Positions 16,869-28,500 of a stretch of DNA of 63,444 bases are shown piece after piece. The stretch is taken from the IMG/VR virus record IMGVR_UViG_3300020183_000072, positions 1 through 63,444 of that record; one strand, given 5' to 3'. A model generated the notes under the pieces. It saw nothing but the letters and a program-made list of their open reading frames with translations. It had not been told where the DNA came from and did not search any database. Position 1 is the stretch's first letter. Each line of letters starts with the position of its first letter. The position numbers and the translations under genes were made by a program. This DNA comes from a virus.

Positions 16869-17896
16869 TGATAAAAGAATTGTGTGTAATAGGACATCCG
16901 TCTAAGTTAGGTGGTGCCGATACGGAGTTGGACCATCAAATAAGATTATGGAGAGAGATGGGTATTGATGTATATATTTGTCATACGGGTGGGTTTGATG
17001 ATAATTTGAATAAAATGAAAAAATCCATGCTAGATATTGGATGTAAATATATTGATAGCAGATCATGGAGGGATTGTGCTGGTTTTCATACTATATCTTT
17101 TTGTAACGGTGAATTCCTAAAAAATATAGAAGAAATAAAAAAGTATGCTAAAAGTACCACATTTGTAAATTGCATGACATGGAATTTTCCAAAAGAAATA
17201 GAGGCTCAAAGCAGAGGACTGTTAGACTTTCACCTATATCAAACCAAGCACCAATATAGTAGAGTAAGTCCTAGATTAATAGAGACTGGTAAACCATATA
17301 GACCATTATTTTTTAATCCGTATTTCGACACCGATCCATTTCCATTTGTCGAAAGAAAAACCTCAGAAACATTCAATTTTGGTAGAATCTCTAGAGGTGA
17401 TGCTGACAAATATGGTGGTTTACAATTGTGGATCTATGAAACTATGACCTCTCCCATATTAAAAAGAGGTATGATATTAGGTTGGGATCAAAGAGCAGAA
17501 AAAAAATTAGGTAAATTACCTTCATATATCCTGGGTCTACATGAAGGACAAATAACGCAACAAGAATTATATGCATTTTGTGATGTTATTATTATGACCA
17601 CAGATACATTTGAGAACTTACCACGAGTAGGTTTTGAGGCGATGAGTTCTGGTTCACTATTAATTGTTGATAAAAAAGGAGGATGGGAAGTTTTAGTGGA
17701 TGATGGTAAAACAGGTTGGTTATGCGCCGATCATCGTGAATTTGTTTATAAGGCATCAAGATCAGCTTTCGAAAGTACAGAAACTCAAGAGTTGAGAATT
17801 AATGCTAGAAATAAGATAGACCAACAATGGGGAAAAGAAAATAGTTCCAAATGTTGGGAAAATATTTTCAATAGTTGGGAACTGAGCAATCTCTGA
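16868..17896 (+). CDS. GT4-type glycosyltransferase
   Basis: This is a GT-B fold glycosyltransferase. The C-terminal half shows FNFGRISRGDADKYGG, the pattern that opens the nucleotide-sugar domain, then ENLPRVGFEAMSSGSLLIVD, the E-x7-E signature, and a loop WEVLVDDGKTGWL. The N-terminal half starts CVIGHPSKLGGADTELDHQI, with the GGA loop of this family. Length (342 residues) is typical. It is the last gene of the rightward block, and its stop codon touches the stop codon of the leftward block directly. Confidence 0.82.
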   Translation: MIKELCVIGHPSKLGGADTELDHQIRLWREMGIDVYICHTGGFDDNLNKMKKSMLDIGCKYIDSRSWRDCAGFHTISFCNGEFLKNIEEIKKYAKSTTFVNCMTWNFPKEIEAQSRGLLDFHLYQTKHQYSRVSPRLIETGKPYRPLFFNPYFDTDPFPFVERKTSETFNFGRISRGDADKYGGLQLWIYETMTSPILKRGMILGWDQRAEKKLGKLPSYILGLHEGQITQQELYAFCDVIIMTTDTFENLPRVGFEAMSSGSLLIVDKKGGWEVLVDDGKTGWLCADHREFVYKASRSAFESTETQELRINARNKIDQQWGKENSSKCWENIFNSWELSNL

Positions 17897-20245
17897 TTAG
17901 TTCTGTAACACTATATATTTAGCTGTTGTGGTATCATAATAAGCATAAACATAACATCCAGCTTTGTGTCTATGTCCTATACGATCCACAATTTCTATTA
18001 GATTCATATCAGTAGATTCTGTGCAACTAGACGATGATGATGATGGCGAAGATGAACAATCCACAGTAAAACAATCACAATTTGAATTTTCACCCGTACT
18101 ACTGCTACATGATTCGGTTGGTATTATATCAGTACAGCAGTCATCATACTCGGCATCTAATACTCTAACCTTGACTTTTTTAACAACCAGTCCTGATGGC
18201 GTTAAGCAAACATTTGTTACTACATCTATCCAATTACCAAAACATGTTCCATTTGGTGCTAGAGTTTCACAGCACGCATTATTTTCTGTGCCAGGACCAG
18301 CATTTATTTCATTACCATCAGCATCATATAGTTTATTACCATAATTTACTAACACACCTAAACCTTGGCCGAAAGCAGGAACCTCTTTAACGATTTTAGC
18401 AACAATAATCTTATAAGGTTGTGGGCTTACCCATACTCCACGCTTACGATCAAATCTTAGATCCACTGGTGCTGCTGGCCAAGAAAATGGTTTTTGTAAC
18501 CAGTCTTTCATAAAACGATCTTTAAGATGATCAACCTTAAAATTACCCATTTTAGTCTCTTCGACAGTATCAGCTTCATTAGGAATTGGTTTACCATCCA
18601 GATCATAGCCCCAACTATGAAGCATTAGAGGACCTCTAAGAGCTAAGAATCGATAATCCTCACTATATCTTTTATTATCAGTTGTTTTAAATAAATTAGT
18701 AATAAGTCCTTCTGTATATACTTCTTCTTGTCTTCCTAATAAATCAACAACGTGACCAGCACCAGCACCATAATGATAAGTATGAGTTTCAAACTTATTA
18801 GTTAAAGGATCAAAATAATTTTGGCTTAAATCTAAATTATATACAGTATACGTTAAATTTGTATCACTACATCCACCGTTTTTTATAAATGGGGGCTGAG
18901 GAGATATGGGAGAAGCTTTATGAGAACTAGTTATATAACCATCATCCCCATAGCCAGCATATTGAGGTAAACGAAAATTACCACCACTATCAGTACCACC
19001 GCCATTTTTGGAAATGGGTCCAAATAAGCCATCCAAACTCATATATGCTTTTCTCTCATAGTCATAAGTCATCTCAGCAACAGATTTTGCTAGAGTTGAT
19101 ATGCCAACAACTGTTCTTTGTCCTAATTGGTTTACATCCTGTGTTTCCAAGGAAAAATTATAGATTTCTCCAACCAAAACTCGTTGTAATGATGCTTGTT
19201 GATTAACACGAGCATGTCTTAAAGCATCCATATTGTGTTGATTACGAATTCTATTTAGTTTTTGATTAATACGATATTGATTAATTTGATCGCTTTTTAG
19301 TAATCTCAGTTGTTGTTGTCTAGCTTCTCTTAATTCTTTGAATCTCTCAACACCCATACGAGCTAATCCACCAGCTTTGGGATTAAAAGTTCTAAACTCA
19401 TAGGTGGTAGTAATACCCGAAGAACCAAAACTAATACTAACATTACTTAGTAGTGGTCCGTTGTTTATAGCAGCTCCTAGTCTGGCTAGTGTTGGCAATC
19501 CTGGAACTGTTACTGACCCTGTTTCCGCTTTGCGTAATCCTGTAGCAAGATTGCTTACTAGTTGATTACCAGCCTGACCCATTTTATCGAAACTACCAAA
19601 ATTCCAGGGTGATAAATCAGTATTAATAATTATATCAGCAGCACCTTTGATATTATCAAAATTATTACTTTTATACGGACCATATCTTTGAGTATTATCT
19701 TTTAATGGAATATTAAATTTATTAGGAAAAATTGCTGCTGGTTGAAAACCATGAATATTGGTTTCTGCTGAATCAACACTTTTTGTTGCTGCCAATAATC
19801 TTTCAGGATTTATTCCACAAATGCTGGGTGGTGTTGATCTTTTTTCAGCGCAACTGCTATCGCTGGTTCTAGAATTAGTTGGAGGGTTATTATTGGCATT
19901 CTTAATTAAATTTGGTGCTGTTTCTGGAGTAGGTACACTACCGTCCTCCGACTTAGCTGCGGTATCTAGTAAGTTTGATAATAATGATAATGCTGGATTA
20001 TAATCAGCAGAATCTTTACAAAGATCGGCAAAACATCCCTCATTAAATTTAATTACAGCATAAACACCAGCAGGAACATCTCCGCTTCTACCTGGTAATA
20101 CAACTACTAAATTTTCATCAACTTCGCACCTAATATATGCAGTACCAGAAGTGGTATCTCCATTAAATGTAACATCTGTTATTAGTTCATCAGAAGATAT
20201 TTTTGTAAGATCAATTTTTCCACAATTTCTATCTGCTGGCATCAT
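17897..20245 (-). CDS. distal tail / baseplate protein with Ser-rich linker
   Basis: This 782-residue protein is the last gene of the virion block and lies beyond the tail hub gene, where tail-tip or receptor-binding proteins are found. The N-terminal 90 residues form a beta domain, the middle has a charged amphipathic helix (about residues 300-340, EARQQQLRLLKSDQ), and the C-terminal part has a cysteine-rich section with serine runs (CSSSPSSSSSSC) before a final beta domain (KAGCYVYAYYD). The first ATG is at 20245; a second at 20242 is slightly better spaced from GGAG. No enzymatic motif was seen. Role is inferred from position and composition. Confidence 0.65.
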   Translation of the reverse strand: MMPADRNCGKIDLTKISSDELITDVTFNGDTTSGTAYIRCEVDENLVVVLPGRSGDVPAGVYAVIKFNEGCFADLCKDSADYNPALSLLSNLLDTAAKSEDGSVPTPETAPNLIKNANNNPPTNSRTSDSSCAEKRSTPPSICGINPERLLAATKSVDSAETNIHGFQPAAIFPNKFNIPLKDNTQRYGPYKSNNFDNIKGAADIIINTDLSPWNFGSFDKMGQAGNQLVSNLATGLRKAETGSVTVPGLPTLARLGAAINNGPLLSNVSISFGSSGITTTYEFRTFNPKAGGLARMGVERFKELREARQQQLRLLKSDQINQYRINQKLNRIRNQHNMDALRHARVNQQASLQRVLVGEIYNFSLETQDVNQLGQRTVVGISTLAKSVAEMTYDYERKAYMSLDGLFGPISKNGGGTDSGGNFRLPQYAGYGDDGYITSSHKASPISPQPPFIKNGGCSDTNLTYTVYNLDLSQNYFDPLTNKFETHTYHYGAGAGHVVDLLGRQEEVYTEGLITNLFKTTDNKRYSEDYRFLALRGPLMLHSWGYDLDGKPIPNEADTVEETKMGNFKVDHLKDRFMKDWLQKPFSWPAAPVDLRFDRKRGVWVSPQPYKIIVAKIVKEVPAFGQGLGVLVNYGNKLYDADGNEINAGPGTENNACCETLAPNGTCFGNWIDVVTNVCLTPSGLVVKKVKVRVLDAEYDDCCTDIIPTESCSSSTGENSNCDCFTVDCSSSPSSSSSSCTESTDMNLIEIVDRIGHRHKAGCYVYAYYDTTTAKYIVLQN

Positions 20246-20255
20246 ATATCTCCAT

Positions 20256-21962
20256 TTAATTTGCTAAACTATCGTTACAACCAGCTTCTTTATTTATTTC
20301 TATAGGAAATGAAGCAAAACTACTAACCCTCCCATCATCTTGCTTAAAAAACTGTAATGCTGGATCGCTTAGTCCTAGCACAGTAACTTTACCATTAATA
20401 GGATCGGTCCAACCACCAGCATTGGTGGGAACTTTAGTAAACATAAATTGTGACTGCTCTGGATTTGGCATAGTGGTAACATTGTCATCTTCTAAATAAT
20501 AACTAATATTTTTCATTGGTACTAAAAACTGACGACCATAATAAGTATCAGCAAGCTGTTTGATCCAGGCATAAACCTTTTCTACATCTTGTGTTTCTTC
20601 ATTGAAACGAGTAATATTTTGATCTGATTTAGTTGGCTGTACAGCAGCGTCTGGGAGTGCTCTACCTACTGTGGCTGCGGTTGCTGCCCCCTCTAAACCA
20701 TTAATAGTATCTCTCACACTATCTTCATAAATAGGATATGTATTTCTAACTGCTCTATTAAAACTACCTGGAATATCTTTTGAAAAAGTTCTATTTTTCC
20801 AAACTTTAAATCCACTCATAGCAGCTCTTAGGTCTAGTTCGCTTATAGAATATGGTCCATTTTTTTGTCCACCAGCTAATGGGGCGATAGGTTTATGAAG
20901 TGTTGCATTAAGTTCTGTTATACTTTTAAATATCCAAAATCCACATCCATCATCTCCAGCTTTTTGTGGTACTATGTGTCTCAGTATTTGATTTGCATTT
21001 GGAGCTGTTTCATAAAGTTCAGCACCAAAATAAAAATAACAATCTTGATATTCTTCGTTTGTATGATAATTTTCTCCAAATATTGCAGTTTTAATTTTAT
21101 CATGACGCAATTCTTGACCATAAGATAAGTCTGTAGCGCAACCCTTGAATTGGGTAACTATGCCATTAAATGTTCCTGGCTCTTGCGTTAAATCAATAAG
21201 ACCTATTTTTATAGTATGTTTTACGCCTACTTCTTCTAAATAAACATAAAATTCTTGACCTAAAATATCACATATGTTTTGTAATAGTTGTAGTAGTGTG
21301 GTAGGTCCTTGTATTCTATAAAAATCAGGAACTAGAGCTTTGGCGGGAAAAGTTGTGAAATCAACACTGTATTCATAACCAGTATTACTATACACAGAAG
21401 GATTTTTACATTCTAAAGCATCTATTATTTGACGGTATTTCATACCTCTTTCACTGCTTTGTGCTCTACCGAATTGACCCTTTTTTGGATCATTAATATT
21501 GTCTTTTTGCACATTAAACTGTGGATAATCATCGCACTCATTACCAACTTTTCTTGTGGCAATAGTACCTTGGTCGGAATCTGCTTGTGTTGTACTATCC
21601 CAATAACCCCAGATATCAAATACATTATTTTCTCCTACTCCTGCACCTATCTCAGTATCCACCAATATTGTAAAATTATCTAATAATTGCCTAGGATCTG
21701 ATGCTCTAACACTAAAAGTTTTACCAGATTGACTAATATTTTCAGTCCATCCTGTTAGAATACCTCCAAATATAAATGATCCACAGTTAAAATAAATAGG
21801 AGCACCAACTTCTGATGGTAAAAATTGATCATTAGCATCACAGTCTTCTACTAGTTCTACAGATAGGGTGCTCTCGCTGGATGATCCGTAACCTATACTA
21901 GTACTAGTTGATAAAACTGTAGCGCCTAAAAACTTAATTGGTGCGTTGATAATATCTGCCAT
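20256..21962 (-). CDS. tail hub / baseplate hub-like protein
   Basis: This 568-residue protein is a likely hub at the tail tip. Its N-terminal region has the pattern of phage hub proteins: APIYFNCGSFIFGGILTGW, then SGKTFSVRASDPRQLLDN, in which a beta-rich domain is followed by dP-x-x-L-L. A later segment (QLLQNICDILGQEFYVYLEE) resembles the insertion seen in T4 gp27-like hubs. TTAGGA precedes the ATG. It lies between two paralogous tail proteins upstream and the last tail gene downstream. Assignment is by pattern and position. Confidence 0.6.
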   Translation of the reverse strand: MADIINAPIKFLGATVLSTSTSIGYGSSSESTLSVELVEDCDANDQFLPSEVGAPIYFNCGSFIFGGILTGWTENISQSGKTFSVRASDPRQLLDNFTILVDTEIGAGVGENNVFDIWGYWDSTTQADSDQGTIATRKVGNECDDYPQFNVQKDNINDPKKGQFGRAQSSERGMKYRQIIDALECKNPSVYSNTGYEYSVDFTTFPAKALVPDFYRIQGPTTLLQLLQNICDILGQEFYVYLEEVGVKHTIKIGLIDLTQEPGTFNGIVTQFKGCATDLSYGQELRHDKIKTAIFGENYHTNEEYQDCYFYFGAELYETAPNANQILRHIVPQKAGDDGCGFWIFKSITELNATLHKPIAPLAGGQKNGPYSISELDLRAAMSGFKVWKNRTFSKDIPGSFNRAVRNTYPIYEDSVRDTINGLEGAATAATVGRALPDAAVQPTKSDQNITRFNEETQDVEKVYAWIKQLADTYYGRQFLVPMKNISYYLEDDNVTTMPNPEQSQFMFTKVPTNAGGWTDPINGKVTVLGLSDPALQFFKQDDGRVSSFASFPIEINKEAGCNDSLAN

Positions 21963-21971
21963 AATAGTTTC

Positions 21972-23807
21972 CTAAGATATTAAACATCCATTATTATCAC
22001 AAATATATGATAAATTAATAGTATACGACCCATCTAGAATATTTCTAGTATATTCTTGATTAGTTTTTATACCATTAATATTAGGTAGAGTAATGGGTAA
22101 ATAATTAGCATTACAATTTAATTCACTCAATAAATCCATTGGTCTTGGTTTTCCTTGTGCTGATAGATCCGAACCGTTGATAGTTACTGTTACAGTTTTT
22201 GCTGTTTGTGTTCCTAATTCTTGTATTAATGGGCCTTTATCACTTAATGGTATATTAAATGGAGCTATAACTTTGACCGGATTATTAGTTTGAATACTAA
22301 TTTCTTGGTATTTACGACCACACGCCAAAGTATCACTACTATACTCTACCGTATAATTTATAGTACCAGTATTATAGTCATGTGTCAAGTTAAATGATAT
22401 TGGGTGAGGAGGATCACTAACAGGATCATCGGGAGCAGGACTTAGACCCAGAGCTGTTAGTGTTACACCGAGACTATCTTTAAATGCTTTGATCAAATCT
22501 TTTTTACCACTAGCACCAAAACCTGCATTATATTCTGTTTCTTTAAATATTTTATCTAGAAGTACTTTAGCATTATCATATTTAGTATCATTATTATTTT
22601 TATATATTAGAATAGAACCACTATCAGGCAACTCAATGGGTGATGAGCTATTAATAATACCACCCTCTAGTAGACCCTCTATAGTACCACTAATAGTTAG
22701 TCCAACAGCTTTAGTATTATTTTGATTAGTAATATTGAATGATTTTTTAACTGTGTGTTTAGTTTCTGCGGTACTATAATCTGATACGGTGTTATTTTTA
22801 ATAGTTGCACTATATGTTGCAGAAAAGGATCCGTCTGATTCTGAAACATCACACGATATATTCTCATTAAATATTTTATATTTACTATCTCCTATATTTT
22901 TTAATAATCCATTATTACCTACGGCTGATCCTGGAACATGCGCTGTGCTGGGGGTGGATGTAGAGTCACAACCATCATTAGCAGTATTCTTTAGTATTTT
23001 ATCTAATAGATTAGTGACCTGATTATATAATCTATACTGAACAAAATTTTTAGCTTGTTCCCATGCTGGTAATAATTTAGATGCATTGGTGGTTTCATTA
23101 CTATAAACAAAATGGTGTTTACCAACAGCAGAAATAGTATACTCAATATCAAAACCATGATTATCAATATTTAACATAGTAGAAGCATCGTCTCTTTTCT
23201 TCACCCTATTAAAAGCTGCGTTTTCATCAAAATTAATTGACCAACTATCAGTATAGCTTTTGATTTTAAATTTTTGAATATTAACTGTACCATCGTCATT
23301 ATTATCTGGATATGATCCATCCTTAAGATGTATACTACCACAATCTTCTGTTGTATAAGTTTGCCATGAAGCACCCAGAAATTCTACTGAACTAAATTCG
23401 ATAGATGCTGTATAGTTGGCAAAGTGGATCCAGTTATTATTTGATTCATCAATATTAAATGATCTTAATATACCTCCCTTTGCTTTGAGCATAATATTAC
23501 TACTACTATCTACTACTACTAGAATATTACCATTTTGACTCAGGATTTTGCGTAATTTATGAATATGATCAACAACACTTCCCGTATTATACGGTAAAGA
23601 ATTGGGGTCGTATGGGCCATTATTATTCCTTAAGTCCAGTGAGGTAGCATAACCTGTAAAGTCTATAGTGTATGTAAATCCTATAATTGTATCGTTACTA
23701 TATATATTTTCTTTATTGATACTAATCATTGGGGCTGGAACTAATCTATGATCAGCATCTTGTGGACCATAGAACATTTTAGTTTCAGGACTATATATAT
23801 AACTCAT
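21972..23807 (-). CDS. tail-tip structural protein, paralogue of the next gene upstream
   Basis: This 611-residue protein is clearly related to the 586-residue product at 23817. Shared landmarks in the same order are RLVPAPM / RIVPAPM, IIGFTYTI / VIGYTYNI, AKGGILRSFN / AKGGTVKSIN, LPAWEQAKNFVQ / VPAWEQAKLFVQ, CDVSESDGSFSATY / CETSESDGSFSITY and GPLIQELGTQT / GPIIQKLRMFT. It is rich in beta strands with no transmembrane or signal segment. Located just after the tape measure in the operon, the pair probably forms a tail-tip ring or distal tail structure. Confidence 0.65.
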   Translation of the reverse strand: MSYIYSPETKMFYGPQDADHRLVPAPMISINKENIYSNDTIIGFTYTIDFTGYATSLDLRNNNGPYDPNSLPYNTGSVVDHIHKLRKILSQNGNILVVVDSSSNIMLKAKGGILRSFNIDESNNNWIHFANYTASIEFSSVEFLGASWQTYTTEDCGSIHLKDGSYPDNNDDGTVNIQKFKIKSYTDSWSINFDENAAFNRVKKRDDASTMLNIDNHGFDIEYTISAVGKHHFVYSNETTNASKLLPAWEQAKNFVQYRLYNQVTNLLDKILKNTANDGCDSTSTPSTAHVPGSAVGNNGLLKNIGDSKYKIFNENISCDVSESDGSFSATYSATIKNNTVSDYSTAETKHTVKKSFNITNQNNTKAVGLTISGTIEGLLEGGIINSSSPIELPDSGSILIYKNNNDTKYDNAKVLLDKIFKETEYNAGFGASGKKDLIKAFKDSLGVTLTALGLSPAPDDPVSDPPHPISFNLTHDYNTGTINYTVEYSSDTLACGRKYQEISIQTNNPVKVIAPFNIPLSDKGPLIQELGTQTAKTVTVTINGSDLSAQGKPRPMDLLSELNCNANYLPITLPNINGIKTNQEYTRNILDGSYTINLSYICDNNGCLIS

Positions 23808-23816
23808 AATATATCA

Positions 23817-25577
23817 CTAACATAGAGGTTGATTATTTTTGCACATATACTCTAAATTAATACTAAAAGATCCATCGATAGAATTAACAGTTGTATCATC
23901 TTTAGTTTTGATCCAAGTATCTCCTGTGAGTGTTCTTAGTGATGCAATATTAGCAATAGTATTAATAGGATCAGCATTACACCATCCAGTACCACAACTT
24001 TTATTGCTAGGATGAGCACCATCTATATTAATAGAAATTGTGAGTGGTGTAAACATTCTTAATTTTTGAATAATAGGACCACTAACCCTACCAGGTATAA
24101 TAAATTCTTGGGTCATTTGAACAGGATCTTTTCTTACTATACTAATATTTGTATAACCCATATCATTACTTTCCGTTGATTTAGTATCATAAACAGCAGT
24201 ATATGTTATTGATCCTTCATGATAATCATGATCTAGTGTAAAGCTTTGAGCAACTGGATAGCCAGTGGTTGGGTTACTTATAAGCAAAGCACTTTTAGTA
24301 ATATTGAGTGTTTGTTTTAAGCTATCCATTAGATCTCCACCAATAATTCCTATCCTAGAATTATAAAAAGCTAAAGCATTGCTATATTTGGTTTCTTCTC
24401 CATCGTGTCTCGTAATGAAAGTGCCGTTTTTAGGTAGAGTAAATTCAACATCTTTTTCATATATAAATCCACCTTGTACTAATCCTTGTAAAGTACCCTG
24501 AATATTAATAGTAACCTGATTAGAAGCATCATAACTAATACTTTTTGTATAAGTATGTATGCATGAATTTTGAGATTTACTAAATGATGGATTATGTCTT
24601 TTTAAAATAGCATTATATGTAATAGAAAAAGATCCATCGGATTCTGATGTTTCACAAGTTATAATCTCATTATGAACCTGATATTTATTACCTCCGTTTT
24701 TAGGAGTATCAAAAGCATCCATAATGCCACCATCTGTTGACACAGCATGAATTTCAGAGAGCTTTTTACCTGGAAGACACCCATCGTAATTAGGATTAGA
24801 TTGACCGGTCATTACTAGTATACCGTTAATTAATCCATTAACTTGAGTATAGAGCCTATCCTGAACAAATAATTTAGCTTGTTCCCAAGCTGGCACAAAC
24901 TGATCGTTATTATAGTAATTTTTACCAGTAGCAGATAGTGTGTATGTTACTCTGAAATTACTATTATAAAAGTCCTGGTAGTTATCATAGATTTGATCAT
25001 CAATAGATATTGACCATTTATCAGAAAACTCTTTGATCTTAAATTTTTTCATATCCACTAAATTATCGGATGTATATTCATTACTTGATTGATTTGGGGT
25101 ATGAAAAAAACTACTGTTACATGCTATAGCTGGATTATTAGAACAACCAGTCATATCAATTTCATTAAATTCAATCTCTATGGTGAATTGAGAATAATTT
25201 ACCCAAAAATTGTCTGACTGATCAAAATTTATACTTTTAACAGTACCACCCTTAGCTAATAATACTGTGGAAGATCCACTCTTAACATGCAAATTTCCAC
25301 CATTAAAATTAAAAATATTTCTGATATCATCCATGTGACCTATGGTTTGATTAGCACCATAATTAGGTTGTCCAACTGGTCTAGAATTATCTTCTAATCT
25401 TAAAGCATTAGCATATCCTTTAAGAGTAATATTATAAGTATATCCTATAACACTATCATTAGCATAATAAATTTCAGGATTAATAGTAAGCATAGGAGCC
25501 GGAACAATTCTATTAGAATCGCTCGGACTACTAGACTGAGCACAGTAGTATACTTTAAGATTGCTTTCGTATGCCAT
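23817..25577 (-). CDS. tail-tip structural protein, paralogue of the gene at 21972
   Basis: This is the second copy of the tandem pair (586 residues). It opens MAYESNLKVYYCAQ and shows the same succession of motifs as its neighbour, with divergence between them well over half of positions by eye, so the duplication is old. Its ATG overlaps the tape measure stop as TAATG, so it is translationally coupled to that gene, the usual place for a distal tail protein. No catalytic motif is visible. Confidence 0.65.
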   Translation of the reverse strand: MAYESNLKVYYCAQSSSPSDSNRIVPAPMLTINPEIYYANDSVIGYTYNITLKGYANALRLEDNSRPVGQPNYGANQTIGHMDDIRNIFNFNGGNLHVKSGSSTVLLAKGGTVKSINFDQSDNFWVNYSQFTIEIEFNEIDMTGCSNNPAIACNSSFFHTPNQSSNEYTSDNLVDMKKFKIKEFSDKWSISIDDQIYDNYQDFYNSNFRVTYTLSATGKNYYNNDQFVPAWEQAKLFVQDRLYTQVNGLINGILVMTGQSNPNYDGCLPGKKLSEIHAVSTDGGIMDAFDTPKNGGNKYQVHNEIITCETSESDGSFSITYNAILKRHNPSFSKSQNSCIHTYTKSISYDASNQVTINIQGTLQGLVQGGFIYEKDVEFTLPKNGTFITRHDGEETKYSNALAFYNSRIGIIGGDLMDSLKQTLNITKSALLISNPTTGYPVAQSFTLDHDYHEGSITYTAVYDTKSTESNDMGYTNISIVRKDPVQMTQEFIIPGRVSGPIIQKLRMFTPLTISINIDGAHPSNKSCGTGWCNADPINTIANIASLRTLTGDTWIKTKDDTTVNSIDGSFSINLEYMCKNNQPLC

Positions 25578-28500
25578 TATGTTTTCTGTCCTTCTGCTTC
25601 TCCATACTGACCATTAGATTGAACCCATATTTTATTCATCTTTTTACTAATTTCAGCTTGAATCATATTGCCAAAATCTTTCTTTAACCCCTCAAAAGCT
25701 GCTGCTCCAGTGATACGAACATCCACCACATGATTGCCTCGCATCTCTATTTTTTCTGGAATTTTAGGAATATTAATAGTAGCTAGTTTATCCACATAAG
25801 TTCCAAAATTATTAAGTATAGTACCAAAACTCTCTAAAAATTGTCTTGATTGATCATCTAATGTTAATACATTAGCCATCATTTGTTGAGTATCACCCTG
25901 TTGAGTTCCGGCGGATGCTGTTGCTGTTCTGGCTACTGGCGTGGTTCCTAGTGGTGCTGGTATTGGTCCTTGTGGTGCGACAACTGATGGGGCACGCCCT
26001 CCCATAACACGTACCATTTCGGCATCTCCTCTTTCTGCTCGTGCTCTTTCTTCTGGAGTCATTCTTTCTCTTGTGCCACGATTAGCGTATCTCGCAGCAT
26101 TACGAGGAGCACTATCACTGCTCGCATCCGCGATCATAAAGTTTCTTTCAAGATTTCTGCCAGCCGGAGTAGCCGCTGATGTTTCCACTGGTTTAGCGAC
26201 TGGCCTCATAGCACTAGATGCTCTGTCTTGAGCAGCCTTTAGCTGTTTGCGTTTTTCTTCCATCTCAGCATTAATAGTTTCAATATCAGCTTTGGCGGAT
26301 GCTGCGGCCGCTTCGGAAGTTGTTGGCACACCCTTTTTATATGTACCAGCACCCATTTTGGCGCGTCTTTCGTATACGGCCTTCTTTTCAAAACCCGATA
26401 TTTCACTTTGTTTACCACTAATTGAAGCTTCCATTCTACTCATTTCTTCTTGTAATGCTTTAGCTTCTGCTTCTGCTCTTTTTCTTACAAAAATATCTGG
26501 TTCCATTCCTGGTGCGGCCGGAGTTGATGGGGCACTATCGGGGAGTGGCTCTGTTGGCATACCCCAACCTTCAAGATATGCGGCTCGTTCCTCGAATCTT
26601 TTACGGGCCATATCCGTACCATTAGGCTGGGTTGTTGTGGCGGATGGAGAAGGTGTTGATGATGATGGTGGTAGAGTTCCTGTTAATGGCTCTTGGTATG
26701 GTGCCATTAAAGATGCTGCTCTATTATCTGTGGGTTGTGCGGGACCGATTTGTTGATTTGTTGCTGCTTGTTCTTGTTGTGTGGATATGGCTCTGGTTAA
26801 AGCTTCTGTATTCGCACCGGATTCAACAGCTTCTCTTATGGTCACATCGTGTTGTTGGCCCATCTCATCCTGATAGCTTGCAATAATTTGTGAAGTATCA
26901 ATATTTTTAGACTCTAATTGTTTAATCAATTCGTCTGCTGATCCGCCTGTGGTTGTTGCTTCGGCCACGGCTGGTGATGCGCTCTTGTTGCAAACACAAT
27001 TAATTAATGCTTCTGTATTAGCTTTTGTCGCTTCTGTATTAGCTGTTAATGTATCTCCAATAGAAAGTAATTCTTTGGTTTTGCCTAGTGCTCCTCCAGC
27101 AAAATCTTTAACTTTACCAGCAGCATATTGACCAACCTTAGCTGTTCCTACAGCGGCTAATCCTGCGGGACCAGCCGCAGCACCAGCCAACCACGGCCAC
27201 CACGAACCCTTTTTCTTTTTGGCTGTTGGTGGTTTTTCTTGTGTTGTTGGTGTTGCGGTCTGCTCTTGTTGAGACTCCATTAAACTAGTTCTGGCTTCAG
27301 CTGAACCTTTTTCGGCAGAAGCGGTAAGAATATCCAGTGTTGGTTCTGTTGGGGTAGTACCCATTACTGCTGCTGTTTTTACTCGTTTTTCTACGGCTTT
27401 GGAACGAGCTGTGGTTGATGGTTTTTGTTTACCACCACCAGTATATTGTTTGTATCCCTCCAAACCAGCTCCTATTAAACCACCCACACCGGCTCCTATA
27501 GCAGTACCTATAACGGGAATGAACGAACCAATCGTGGCCCCTGTAGCGGCTCCTGATAATGCGGCTCCACCAATAGCACCAGCTTTATCCAGAGTGCTTC
27601 CTTGTTTCGCTCCTAACATACGACCAATCATACTTTGTTGAGAAGAATCTTGTCCCCCAGTGAACATACCCAATAAGCCCTTTTCGATCATTCCTCGTTG
27701 CTTACCATCTTTTTTAACTTCTCCTTTTTCTGCCATAGCGCTTCCTGCACCTAATACTAGGCCAAGAGGACCCAATATTTTACTAGCGCCTTTTAATGCG
27801 GTACCAACCAGAGGATTTTTGGCCACACCAGAGAGCATAGATCCAGCACTTCCTAATAATTTACCTCCTTGTTTAGCAGTTCCAGATAAGAGTCCGCCTA
27901 ATCCACCAGCATCTTTTGCTTTGCCTACTAATCCAGCAACATATTTGCCTGCTCCTGTTTTTTTAGCCGCATCTACTGCTCCTGTTACACCACCCTTAGC
28001 AACATCATATAAACCGGTTGCTGCTTTACCAACGGTGCTAGATTTAGCTGTTTGTACCACATCTGATCCGAATTTAAGAGCTTGTTGAGCTGCTGGTGTT
28101 TGAGCCGCTCCTCTAACAGCACCTAATCCCATATCTTTTAAGCCACCAAACAAACCTTTAACTGTTTTAACTGTTTTTGCCGCATATTCTCCTCCTTTTG
28201 ATGCTGCTTTACCAGTTCTACCACCAAAAACGACGGAAGCCTCATCCGCCATTTCAGCAGCATAACTTCCTTTAGCTGTGGACAACATATCTTTCGCTAT
28301 TCCGGCATATTTAGATACTGTTCCTGATGCTGCGCCTCGAACCATTCCAGACACTTTTTTACCTTTATTTAGCACGCCCGAAACCAAAGCATCTCCTCTA
28401 CTTCCAGCTGCTGCACCCGCTCGAATATCTCGTGGTAGTGTGCCCAAACCATAAACAGTACTAGCTTGACTGGTGGTATCAACAGCACTCTTAACTGCTC

